This document shows, one piece after another, positions 45,396 through 59,210 of a stretch of 64,000 bases of DNA. The notes beneath the pieces are model-generated. The model saw nothing but the letters and a program-made list of their open reading frames with translations. It did not search any database and was not told where the DNA came from. Numbering within the stretch: position 1 is the first letter of the stretch; each line of letters starts with the position of its first letter. Made by a program: the position numbers and the translations under genes. This DNA is from Panagrolaimus kolymaensis (taxonomy: Eukaryota > Nematoda > Chromadorea > Rhabditida > Panagrolaimidae). The stretch lies in the NCBI GenBank assembly GCA_028622995.1, contig JAJQJQ010000002.1, positions 12,772,001 to 12,836,000 of the forward strand, given 5' to 3'.

Positions 45396-48300
45396 TTGAA
45401 TAAAAATAATTTATTTTCCTTAATTTTTGGAATTTTTTACACCCGTTTTTTACTATTTCAAATGCCCTTTACCTCCATTATTAATTTTTTTAAATTTAAA
45501 ACATTGTTGCATCCTTCATTGGTGAATAAAACTTTGAAGCTCTCCGACTTTTTATAAATAAAAGTTGTGAATAAAAATAATTTATTTTCCTTAATTTTTG
45601 GAATTTTTTACACCCGTTTTTTACTATTTCAAATGCCCTTTACCTCCATTATTAATTTTTTTAAATTTAAAACATTGTTGCATCCTTCATTGGTGAATAA
45701 AACTTTGAAGCTCTCCGACTTTTTACTAAAAAATAAAAAGCAGAGAAAATATTTATTTTCCTTAATTTTTGGAATTTTTTACACCCGTTTTTTACTATTT
45801 CAAATGCCCTTTACCTCCATTATTAATTTTTTTAAATTTAAAACATTGTTGCATCCTTCATTGGTGAATAAAACTTTGAAGCTCTCCGACTTTTTATAAA
45901 TAAAAGTTGTGAATAAAAATAATTTATTTTCCTTAATTTTTGGAATTTTTTACACCCGTTTTTTACTATTTCAAATGCCCTTTACCTCCATTATTAATTT
46001 TTTTAAATTTAAAACATTGTTGCATCCTTCATTGGTGAATAAAACTTTGAAGCTCTCCGATTTTTTACTAAAAAATAAAAAGCAGAGAAAATATTTATTT
46101 TCCTTAATTTTTGGAATTTTTTACACCCGTTTTTTACTATTTCAAATGCCCTTTACCTCCATTATTAATTTTTTTAAATTTAAAACATTGTTGCATCCTT
46201 CATTGGTGAATAAAACTTTGAAGCTCTCCGATTTTTTACTAAAAAATAAAAAGCAGAGAAAATATTTATTTTCCTTAATTTTTGGAATTTTTTACACCCG
46301 TTTTTTACTATTTCAAATGCCCTTTACCTCCATTATTAATTTTTTTAAATTTAAAACATTGTTGCATCCTTCATTGGTGAATAAAACTTTGAAGCTCTCC
46401 GACTTTTTATAAATAAAAGTTGTGAATAAAAATAATTTATTTTCCTTAATTTTTGGAATTTTTTACACCCGTTTTTTACTATTTCAAATGCCCTTTACCT
46501 CCATTATTAATTTTTTTAAATTTAAAACATTGTTGCATCCTTCATTGGTGAATAAAACTTTGAAGCTCTCCGACTTTTTATAAATAAAAGTTGTGAATAA
46601 AAATAATTTATTTTCCTTAATTTTTGGAATTTTTTACACCCGTTTTTTACTATTTCAAATGCCCTTTACCTCCATTATTAATTTTTTTAAATTTAAAACA
46701 TTGTTGCATCCTTCATTGGTGAATAAAACTTTGAAGCTCTCCGACTTTTTATAAATAAAAGTTGTGAATAAAAATAATTTATTTTCCTTAATTTTTGGAA
46801 TTTTTTACACCCGTTTTTTACTATTTCAAATGCCCTTTACCTCCATTATTAATTTTTTTAAATTTAAAACATTGTTGCATCCTTCATTGGTGAATAAAAC
46901 TTTGAAGCTCTCCGACTTTTTACTAAAAAATAAAAAGCAGAGAAAATATTTATTTTCCTTAATTTTTGGAATTTTTTACACCCGTTTTTTACTATTTCAA
47001 ATGCCCTTTACCTCCATTATTAATTTTTTTAAATTTAAAACATTGTTGCATCCTTCATTGGTGAATAAAACTTTGAAGCTCTCCGACTTTTTATAAATAA
47101 AAGTTGTGAATAAAAATAATTTATTTTCCTTAATTTTTGGAATTTTTTACACCCGTTTTTTACTATTTCAAATGCCCTTTACCTCCATTATTAATTTTTT
47201 TAAATTTAAAACATTGTTGCATCCTTCATTGGTGAATAAAACTTTGAAGCTCTCCGTCTTTTTACTAAAAAATAAAAAGCAGAGAAAATATTTATTTTCC
47301 TTAATTTTTGGAATTTTTTACACCCGTTTTTTACTATTTCAAATGCCCTTTACCTCCATTATTAATTTTTTTAAATTTAAAACATTGTTGCATCCTTCAT
47401 TGGTGAATAAAACTTTGAAGCTCTCCGACTTTTTATAAATAAAAGTTGTGAATAAAAATAATTTATTTTCCTTAATTTTTGGAATTTTTTACACCCGTTT
47501 TTTACTATTTCAAATGCCCTTTACCTCCATTATTAATTTTTTTAAATTTAAAACATTGTTGCATCCTTCATTGGTGAATAAAACTTTGAAGCTCTCCGAC
47601 TTTTTATAAATAAAAGTTGTGAATAAAAATAATTTATTTTCCTTAATTTTTGGAATTTTTTACACCCGTTTTTTACTATTTCAAATGCCCTTTACCTCCA
47701 TTATTAATTTTTTTAAATTTAAAACATTGTTGCATCCTTCATTGGTGAATAAAACTTTGAAGCTCTCCGACTTTTTATAAATAAAAGTTGTGAATAAAAA
47801 TAATTTATTTTCCTTAATTTTTGGAATTTTTTACACCCGTTTTTTACTATTTCAAATGCCCTTTACCTCCATTATTAATTTTTTTAAATTTAAAACATTG
47901 TTGCATCCTTCATTGGTGAATAAAACTTTGAAGCTCTCCGACTTTTTACTAAAAAATAAAAAGCAGAGAAAATATTTATTTTCCTTAATTTTTGGAATTT
48001 TTTACACCCGTTTTTTACTATTTCAAATGCCCTTTACCTCCATTATTAATTTTTTTAAATTTAAAACATTGTTGCATCCTTCATTGGTGAATAAAACTTT
48101 GAAGCTCTCCGACTTTTTATAAATAAAAGTTGTGAATAAAAATAATTTATTTTCCTTAATTTTTGGAATTTTTTACACCCGTTTTTTACTATTTCAAATG
48201 CCCTTTACCTCCATTATTAATTTTTTTAAATTTAAAACATTGTTGCATCCTTCATTGGTGAATAAAACTTTGAAGCTCTCCGACTTTTTATAAATAAAAG

Positions 48301-51300
48301 TTGTGAATAAAAATAATTTATTTTCCTTAATTTTTGGAATTTTTTACACCCGTTTTTTACTATTTCAAATGCCCTTTACCTCCATTATTAATTTTTTTAA
48401 ATTTAAAACATTGTTGCATCCTTCATTGGTGAATAAAACTTTGAAGCTCTCCGACTTTTTATAAATAAAAGTTGTGAATAAAAATAATTTATTTTCCTTA
48501 ATTTTTGGAATTTTTTACACCCGTTTTTTACTATTTCAAATGCCCTTTACCTCCATTATTAATTTTTTTAAATTTAAAACATTGTTGCATCCTTCATTGG
48601 TGAATAAAACTTTGAAGCTCTCCGACTTTTTACTAAAAAATAAAAAGCAGAGAAAATATTTATTTTCCTTAATTTTTGGAATTTTTTACACCCGTTTTTT
48701 ACTATTTCAAATGCCCTTTACCTCCATTATTAATTTTTTTAAATTTAAAACATTGTTGCATCCTTCATTGGTGAATAAAACTTTGAAGCTCTCCGACTTT
48801 TTATAAATAAAAGTTGTGAATAAAAATAATTTATTTTCCTTAATTTTTGGAATTTTTTACACCCGTTTTTTACTATTTCAAATGCCCTTTACCTCCATTA
48901 TTAATTTTTTTAAATTTAAAACATTGTTGCATCCTTCATTGGTGAATAAAACTTTGAAGCTCTCCGACTTTTTACTAAAAAATAAAAAGCAGAGAAAATA
49001 TTTATTTTCCTTAATTTTTGGAATTTTTTACACCCGTTTTTTACTATTTCAAATGCCCTTTACCTCCATTATTAATTTTTTTAAATTTAAAACATTGTTG
49101 CATCCTTCATTGGTGAATAAAACTTTGAAGCTCTCCGACTTTTTATAAATAAAAGTTGTGAATAAAAATAATTTATTTTCCTTAATTTTTGGAATTTTTT
49201 ACACCCGTTTTTTACTATTTCAAATGCCCTTTACCTCCATTATTAATTTTTTTAAATTTAAAACATTGTTGCATCCTTCATTGGTGAATAAAACTTTGAA
49301 GCTCTCCGACTTTTTATAAATAAAAGTTGTGAATAAAAATAATTTATTTTCCTTAATTTTTGGAATTTTTTACACCCGTTTTTTACTATTTCAAATGCCC
49401 TTTACCTCCATTATTAATTTTTTTAAATTTAAAACATTGTTGCATCCTTCATTGGTGAATAAAACTTTGAAGCTCTCCGACTTTTTACTAAAAAATAAAA
49501 AGCAGAGAAAATATTTATTTTCCTTAATTTTTGGAATTTTTTACACCCGTTTTTTACTATTTCAAATGCCCTTTACCTCCATTATTAATTTTTTTAAATT
49601 TAAAACATTGTTGCATCCTTCATTGGTGAATAAAACTTTGAAGCTCTCCGACTTTTTATAAATAAAAGTTGTGAATAAAAATAATTTATTTTCCTTAATT
49701 TTTGGAATTTTTTACACCCGTTTTTTACTATTTCAAATGCCCTTTACCTCCATTATTAATTTTTTTAAATTTAAAACATTGTTGCATCCTTCATTGGTGA
49801 ATAAAACTTTGAAGCTCTCCGACTTTTTATAAATAAAAGTTGTGAATAAAAATAATTTATTTTCCTTAATTTTTGGAATTTTTTACACCCGTTTTTTACT
49901 ATTTCAAATGCCCTTTACCTCCATTATTAATTTTTTTAAATTTAAAACATTGTTGCATCCTTCATTGGTGAATAAAACTTTGAAGCTCTCCGACTTTTTA
50001 TAAATAAAAGTTGTGAATAAAAATAATTTATTTTCCTTAATTTTTGGAATTTTTTACACCCGTTTTTTACTATTTCAAATGCCCTTTACCTCCATTATTA
50101 ATTTTTTTAAATTTAAAACATTGTTGCATCCTTCATTGGTGAATAAAACTTTGAAGCTCTCCGACTTTTTATAAATAAAATTTTTGAATAAAAATAATTT
50201 ATTTTCCTTAATTTTTGGAATTTTTTACACCCGTTTTTTACTATTTCAAATGCCCTTTACCTCCATTATTAATTTTTTTAAATTTAAAACATTGTTGCAT
50301 CCTTCATTGGTGAATAAAACTTTGAAGCTCTCCGACTTTTTACTAAAAAATAAAAAGCAGAGAAAATATTTATTTTCCTTAATTTTTGGAATTTTTTACA
50401 CCCGTTTTTTACTATTTCAAATGCCCTTTACCTCCATTATTAATTTTTTTAAATTTAAAACATTGTTGCATCCTTCATTGGTGAATAAAACTTTGAAGCT
50501 CTCCGACTTTTTATAAATAAAATTTTTGAATAAAAATAATTTATTTTCCTTAATTTTTGGAATTTTTTACACCCGTTTTTTACTATTTCAAATGCCCTTT
50601 ACCTCCATTATTAATTTTTTTAAATTTAAAACATTGTTGCATCCTTCATTGGTGAATAAAACTTTGAAGCTCTCCGACTTTTTATAAATAAAAGTTGTGA
50701 ATAAAAATAATTTATTTTCCTTAATTTTTGGAATTTTTTACACCCGTTTTTTACTATTTCAAATGCCCTTTACCTCCATTATTAATTTTTTTAAATTTAA
50801 AACATTGTTGCATCCTTCATTGGTGAATAAAACTTTGAAGCTCTCCGACTTTTTACTAAAAAATAAAAAGCAGAGAAAATATTTATTTTCCTTAATTTTT
50901 GGAATTTTTTACACCCGTTTTTTACTATTTCAAATGCCCTTTACCTCCATTATTAATTTTTTTAAATTTAAAACATTGTTGCATCCTTCATTGGTGAATA
51001 AAACTTTGAAGCTCTCCGACTTTTTATAAATAAAAGTTGTGAATAAAAATAATTTATTTTCCTTAATTTTTGGAATTTTTTACACCCGTTTTTTACTATT
51101 TCAAATGCCCTTTACCTCCATTATTAATTTTTTTAAATTTAAAACATTGTTGCATCCTTCATTGGTGAATAAAACTTTGAAGCTCTCCGATTTTTTACTA
51201 AAAAATAAAAAGCAGAGAAAATATTTATTTTCCTTAATTTTTGGAATTTTTTACACCCGTTTTTTACTATTTCAAATGCCCTTTACCTCCATTATTAATT

Positions 51301-54300
51301 TTTTTAAATTTAAAACATTGTTGCATCCTTCATTGGTGAATAAAACTTTGAAGCTCTCCGATTTTTTACTAAAAAATAAAAAGCAGAGAAAATATTTATT
51401 TTCCTTAATTTTTGGAATTTTTTACACCCGTTTTTTACTATTTCAAATGCCCTTTACCTCCATTATTAATTTTTTTAAATTTAAAACATTGTTGCATCCT
51501 TCATTGGTGAATAAAACTTTGAAGCTCTCCGACTTTTTATAAATAAAAGTTGTGAATAAAAATAATTTATTTTCCTTAATTTTTGGAATTTTTTACACCC
51601 GTTTTTTACTATTTCAAATGCCCTTTACCTCCATTATTAATTTTTTTAAATTTAAAACATTGTTGCATCCTTCATTGGTGAATAAAACTTTGAAGCTCTC
51701 CGACTTTTTATAAATAAAAGTTGTGAATAAAAATAATTTATTTTCCTTAATTTTTGGAATTTTTTACACCCGTTTTTTACTATTTCAAATGCCCTTTACC
51801 TCCATTATTAATTTTTTTAAATTTAAAACATTGTTGCATCCTTCATTGGTGAATAAAACTTTGAAGCTCTCCGACTTTTTATAAATAAAAGTTGTGAATA
51901 AAAATAATTTATTTTCCTTAATTTTTGGAATTTTTTACACCCGTTTTTTACTATTTCAAATGCCCTTTACCTCCATTATTAATTTTTTTAAATTTAAAAC
52001 ATTGTTGCATCCTTCATTGGTGAATAAAACTTTGAAGCTCTCCGACTTTTTACTAAAAAATAAAAAGCAGAGAAAATATTTATTTTCCTTAATTTTTGGA
52101 ATTTTTTACACCCGTTTTTTACTATTTCAAATGCCCTTTACCTCCATTATTAATTTTTTTAAATTTAAAACATTGTTGCATCCTTCATTGGTGAATAAAA
52201 CTTTGAAGCTCTCCGACTTTTTATAAATAAAAGTTGTGAATAAAAATAATTTATTTTCCTTAATTTTTGGAATTTTTTACACCCGTTTTTTACTATTTCA
52301 AATGCCCTTTACCTCCATTATTAATTTTTTTAAATTTAAAACATTGTTGCATCCTTCATTGGTGAATAAAACTTTGAAGCTCTCCGTCTTTTTACTAAAA
52401 AATAAAAAGCAGAGAAAATATTTATTTTCCTTAATTTTTGGAATTTTTTACACCCGTTTTTTACTATTTCAAATGCCCTTTACCTCCATTATTAATTTTT
52501 TTAAATTTAAAACATTGTTGCATCCTTCATTGGTGAATAAAACTTTGAAGCTCTCCGACTTTTTATAAATAAAAGTTGTGAATAAAAATAATTTATTTTC
52601 CTTAATTTTTGGAATTTTTTACACCCGTTTTTTACTATTTCAAATGCCCTTTACCTCCATTATTAATTTTTTTAAATTTAAAACATTGTTGCATCCTTCA
52701 TTGGTGAATAAAACTTTGAAGCTCTCCGACTTTTTATAAATAAAAGTTGTGAATAAAAATAATTTATTTTCCTTAATTTTTGGAATTTTTTACACCCGTT
52801 TTTTACTATTTCAAATGCCCTTTACCTCCATTATTAATTTTTTTAAATTTAAAACATTGTTGCATCCTTCATTGGTGAATAAAACTTTGAAGCTCTCCGA
52901 CTTTTTATAAATAAAAGTTGTGAATAAAAATAATTTATTTTCCTTAATTTTTGGAATTTTTTACACCCGTTTTTTACTATTTCAAATGCCCTTTACCTCC
53001 ATTATTAATTTTTTTAAATTTAAAACATTGTTGCATCCTTCATTGGTGAATAAAACTTTGAAGCTCTCCGACTTTTTACTAAAAAATAAAAAGCAGAGAA
53101 AATATTTATTTTCCTTAATTTTTGGAATTTTTTACACCCGTTTTTTACTATTTCAAATGCCCTTTACCTCCATTATTAATTTTTTTAAATTTAAAACATT
53201 GTTGCATCCTTCATTGGTGAATAAAACTTTGAAGCTCTCCGACTTTTTATAAATAAAAGTTGTGAATAAAAATAATTTATTTTCCTTAATTTTTGGAATT
53301 TTTTACACCCGTTTTTTACTATTTCAAATGCCCTTTACCTCCATTATTAATTTTTTTAAATTTAAAACATTGTTGCATCCTTCATTGGTGAATAAAACTT
53401 TGAAGCTCTCCGACTTTTTATAAATAAAAGTTGTGAATAAAAATAATTTATTTTCCTTAATTTTTGGAATTTTTTACACCCGTTTTTTACTATTTCAAAT
53501 GCCCTTTACCTCCATTATTAATTTTTTTAAATTTAAAACATTGTTGCATCCTTCATTGGTGAATAAAACTTTGAAGCTCTCCGACTTTTTACTAAAAAAT
53601 AAAAAGCAGAGAAAATATTTATTTTCCTTAATTTTTGGAATTTTTTACACCCGTTTTTTACTATTTCAAATGCCCTTTACCTCCATTATTAATTTTTTTA
53701 AATTTAAAACATTGTTGCATCCTTCATTGGTGAATAAAACTTTGAAGCTCTCCGACTTTTTATAAATAAAAGTTGTGAATAAAAATAATTTATTTTCCTT
53801 AATTTTTGGAATTTTTTACACCCGTTTTTTACTATTTCAAATGCCCTTTACCTCCATTATTAATTTTTTTAAATTTAAAACATTGTTGCATCCTTCATTG
53901 GTGAATAAAACTTTGAAGCTCTCCGACTTTTTACTAAAAAATAAAAAGCAGAGAAAATATTTATTTTCCTTAATTTTTGGAATTTTTTACACCCGTTTTT
54001 TACTATTTCAAATGCCCTTTACCTCCATTATTAATTTTTTTAAATTTAAAACATTGTTGCATCCTTCATTGGTGAATAAAACTTTGAAGCTCTCCGACTT
54101 TTTATAAATAAAAGTTGTGAATAAAAATAATTTATTTTCCTTAATTTTTGGAATTTTTTACACCCGTTTTTTACTATTTCAAATGCCCTTTACCTCCATT
54201 ATTAATTTTTTTAAATTTAAAACATTGTTGCATCCTTCATTGGTGAATAAAACTTTGAAGCTCTCCGACTTTTTATAAATAAAAGTTGTGAATAAAAATA

Positions 54301-55484
54301 ATTTATTTTCCTTAATTTTTGGAATTTTTTACACCCGTTTTTTACTATTTCAAATGCCCTTTACCTCCATTATTAATTTTTTTAAATTTAAAACATTGTT
54401 GCATCCTTCATTGGTGAATAAAACTTTGAAGCTCTCCGACTTTTTACTAAAAAATAAAAAGCAGAGAAAATATTTATTTTCCTTAATTTTTGGAATTTTT
54501 TACACCCGTTTTTTACTATTTCAAATGCCCTTTACCTCCATTATTAATTTTTTTAAATTTAAAACATTGTTGCATCCTTCATTGGTGAATAAAACTTTGA
54601 AGCTCTCCGACTTTTTATAAATAAAAGTTGTGAATAAAAATAATTTATTTTCCTTAATTTTTGGAATTTTTTACACCCGTTTTTTACTATTTCAAATGCC
54701 CTTTACCTCCATTATTAATTTTTTTAAATTTAAAACATTGTTGCATCCTTCATTGGTGAATAAAACTTTGAAGCTCTCCGACTTTTTATAAATAAAAGTT
54801 GTGAATAAAAATAATTTATTTTCCTTAATTTTTGGAATTTTTTACACCCGTTTTTTACTATTTCAAATGCCCTTTACCTCCATTATTAATTTTTTTAAAT
54901 TTAAAACATTGTTGCATCCTTCATTGGTGAATAAAACTTTGAAGCTCTCCGACTTTTTATAAATAAAAGTTGTGAATAAAAATAATTTATTTTCCTTAAT
55001 TTTTGGAATTTTTTACACCCGTTTTTTACTATTTCAAATGCCCTTTACCTCCATTATTAATTTTTTTAAATTTAAAACATTGTTGCATCCTTCATTGGTG
55101 AATAAAACTTTGAAGCTCTCCGACTTTTTATAAATAAAATTTTTGAATAAAAATAATTTATTTTCCTTAATTTTTGGAATTTTTTACACCCGTTTTTTAC
55201 TATTTCAAATGCCCTTTACCTCCATTATTAATTTTTTTAAATTTAAAACATTGTTGCATCCTTCATTGGTGAATAAAACTTTGAAGCTCTCCGACTTTTT
55301 ACTAAAAAATAAAAAGCAGAGAAAATATTTATTTTCCTTAATTTTTGGAATTTTTTACACCCGTTTTTTACTATTTCAAATGCCCTTTACCTCCATTATT
55401 AATTTTTTTAAATTTAAAACATTGTTGCATCCTTCATTGGTGAATAAAACTTTGAAGCTCTCCGACTTTTTACTAAAAAATAAA
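45396..55484. repeat. Tandem duplication of about 30 monomers (5.1 kb)
   Basis: The monomer order from 45396 to 50525 is repeated from 50526 to 55484. Private variants sit 5130 bp apart: CCGATTTTTTAC (46061 and 51191, with the next B monomer in each copy also carrying it) and CCGTCTTTTT (47257 and 52387). After about 48.3 kb the offset falls to 4959 bp, so the second copy has lost one A monomer. Both copies begin with an A' monomer. Confidence 0.85.
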
Positions 55485-56620
55485 AAGCAGAGAAAACATT
55501 TATTTTCCTTAATTTTTGGAATTTTTTACACCCGTTTTTTACTATTTCAAATGCCCTTTACCTCCATTATTAATTTTTTTAAATTTAAAACATTGTTGCA
55601 TCCTTCATTGGTGAATAAAACTTTGAAGCTCTCCGACTTTTTATAAATAAAAGTTGTGAATAAAAATAATTTATTTTCCTTAATTTTTGGAATTTTTTAC
55701 ACCCGTTTTTTACTATTTCAAATGCCCTTTACCTCCATTATTAATTTTTTTAAATTTAAAACATTGTTGCATCCTTCATTGGTGAATAAAACTTTGAAGC
55801 TCTCCGACTTTTTATAAATAAAAGTTGTGAATAAAAATAATTTATTTTCCTTAATTTTTGGAATTTTTTACACCCGTTTTTTACTATTTCAAATGCCCTT
55901 TACCTCCATTATTAATTTTTTTAAATTTAAAACATTGTTGCATCCTTCATTGGTGAATAAAACTTTGAAGCTCTCCGACTTTTTATAAATAAAATTTTTG
56001 AATAAAAATAATTTATTTTCCTTAATTTTTGGAATTTTTTACACCCGTTTTTTACTATTTCAAATGCCCTTTACCTCCATTATTAATTTTTTTAAATTTA
56101 AAACATTGTTGCATCCTTCATTGGTGAATAAAACTTTGAAGCTCTCCGACTTTTTACTAAAAAATAAAAAGCAGAGAAAATATTTATTTTCCTTAATTTT
56201 TGGAATTTTTTACACCCGTTTTTTACTATTTCAAATGCCCTTTACCTCCATTATTAATTTTTTTAAATTTAAAACATTGTTGCATCCTTCATTGGTGAAT
56301 AAAACTTTGAAGCTCTCCGACTTTTTACTAAAAAATAAAAAGCAGAGAAAATATTTATTTTCCTTAATTTTTGGAATTTTTTACACCCGTTTTTTACTAT
56401 TTCAAATGCCCTTTACCTCCATTATTAATTTTTTTAAATTTAAAACATTGTTGCATCCTTCATTGGTGAATAAAACTTTGAAGCTCTCCGACTTTTTACT
56501 AAAAAATAAAAAGCAGAGAAAATATTTATTTTCCTTAATTTTTGGAATTTTTTACACCCGTTTTTTACTATTTCAAATGCCCTTTACCTCCATTATTAAT
56601 TTTTTTAAATTTAAAACATT

Positions 56621-59210
56621 GTTTGCATCCTTCACTGAAGAATAAAACTTTGAAGCTCTCCGACTTTTTATAAATAAAAGTTGTGAATAAAAATAATTTA
56701 TTTTCCTTAATTTTTGGAATTTTTTACACCCGTTTTTTACTATTTCAAATGCCCTTTACCTCCATTATTAATTTTTTTAAATTTAAAACATTGTTGCATC
56801 CTTCATTGGTGAATAAAACTTTGAAGCTCTCCGACTTTTTACTAAAAAATAAAAAGCAGAGAAAATATTTATTTTCCTTAATTTTTGGAATTTTTTACAC
56901 CCGTTTTTTACTATTTCAAATGCCCTTTACCTCCATTATTAATTTTTTTAAATTTAAAACATTGTTTCATCCTTCATTGGTGAATAAAACTTTGAAGCTC
57001 TCCGACTTTTTATAAATAAAAGTTGTGAATAAAAATAATTTATTTTCCTTAATTTTTGGAATTTTTTACACCCGTTTTTTACTATTTCAAATGCCCTTTA
57101 CCTCCATTATTAATTTTTTTAAATTTAAAACATTGTTGCATCCTTCATTGGTGAATAAAACTTTGAAGCTCTCCGACTTTTTACTAAAAAATAAAAAGCA
57201 GAGAAAATATTTATTTTCCTTAATTTTTGGAATTTTTTACACCCGTTTTTTACTATTTCAAATGCCCTTTACCTCCATTATTAATTTTTTTAAATTTAAA
57301 ACATTGTTGCATCCTTCATTGGTGAATAAAACTTTGAAGCTCTCCGACTTTTTATAAATAAAAGTTGTGAATAAAAATAATTTATTTTCCTTAATTTTTG
57401 GAATTTTTTACACCCGTTTTTTACTATTTCAAATGCCCTTTACCTCCATTATTAATTTTTTTAAATTTAAAACATTGTTGCATCCTTCATTGGTGAATAA
57501 AACTTTGAAGCTCTCCGACTTTTTACTAAAAAATAAAAAGCAGAGAAAATATTTATTTTCCTTAATTTTTGGAATTTTTTACACCCGTTTTTTACTATTT
57601 CAAATGCCCTTTACCTCCATTATTAATTTTTTTATATTTAAAACATTGTTTGCATCCTTCACTGAAGAATAAAACTTTGAAGCTCTCCGAATTTTTATAA
57701 ATAAAAGTTGTGAATAAAAATAATTTATTTTCCTTAATTTTTGGAATTTTTTACAACCGTTTTTTACTATTTCAAATGCCCTTTACCTCCATTATTAATT
57801 TTTTTAAATTTAAAACATTGTTGCATCCTTCATTGGTGAATAAAACTTTGAAGCTCTCCGACTTTTTATAAATAAAAGTTGTGAATAAAAATAATTTATT
57901 TTCCTTAATTTTTGGAATTTTTTACACCCGTTTTTTACTATTTCAAATGCTCTTTACCTCCATTATTAATTTTTTTAAATTTAAAACATTGTTGCATCCT
58001 TCATTGGTGAATAAAACTTTGAAGCTCTCCGACTTTTTATAAATAAAAGTTGTGAATAAAAATAATTTATTTTCCTTAATTTTTGGAATTTTTTACACCC
58101 GTTTTTTACTATTTCAAATGCCCTTTACCTCCATTATTAATTTTTTTAAATTTAAAACATTGTTGCATCCTTCATTGGTGAATAAAACTTTGAAGCTCTC
58201 CGACTTTTTATAAATAAAATTTTTGAATAAAAATAATTTATTTTCCTTAATTTTTGGAATTTTTTACACCCGTTTTTTACTATTTCAAATGCCCTTTACC
58301 TCCATTATTAATTTTTTTAAATTTAAAACATTGTTGCATCCTTCATTGGTGAATAAAACTTTGAAGCTCTCCGACTTTTTATAAATAAAATTTTTGAATA
58401 AAAATAATTTATTTTCCTTAATTTTTGGAATTTTTTACACCCGTTTTTTACTATTTCAAATGCCCTTTACCTCCATTATTAATTTTTTTAAATTTAAAAC
58501 ATTGTTGCATCCTTCATTGGTGAATAAAACTTTGAAGCTCTCCGACTTTTTATAAATAAAAGTTGTGAATAAAAATAATTTATTTTCCTTAATTTTTGGA
58601 ATTTTTTACACCCGTTTTTTACTATTTCAAATGCCCTTTACCTCCATTATTAATTTTTTTAAATTTAAAACATTGTTGCATCCTTCATTGGTGAATAAAA
58701 CTTTGAAGCTCTCCGACTTTTTACTAAAAAATAAAAAGCAGAGAAAATATTTATTTTCCTTAATTTTTGGAATTTTTTACACCCGTTTTTTACTATTTCA
58801 AATGCCCTTTACCTCCATTATTAATTTTTTTAAATTTAAAACATTGTTGCATCCTTCATTGGTGAATAAAACTTTGAAGCTCTCCGACTTTTTATAAATA
58901 AAAGTTGTGAATAAAAATAATTTATTTTCCTTAATTTTTGGAATTTTTTACACCCGTTTTTTACTATTTCAAATGCCCTTTACCTCCATTATTAATTTTT
59001 TTAAATTTAAAACATTGTTGCATCCTTCATTGGTGAATAAAACTTTGAAGCTCTCCGACTTTTTATAAATAAAAGTTGTGAATAAAAATAATTTATTTTC
59101 CTTAATTTTTGGAATTTTTTACACCCGTTTTTTACTATTTCAAATGCCCTTTACCTCCATTATTAATTTTTTTAAATTTAAAACATTGTTTGCATCCTTC
59201 ACTGAAGAAT
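56621..59210. repeat. Three 172-bp monomers with a distinct 3' variant
   Basis: At 56621, 57648 and 59188 the usual TTGTTGCATCC...CATTGGTG is replaced by GTTTGCATCC...CACTGAAG, with one extra T. The three copies are 1027 and 1540 bp apart, that is 6 and 9 monomers plus one base. These are the only length variants I can detect in the array. Confidence 0.85.
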
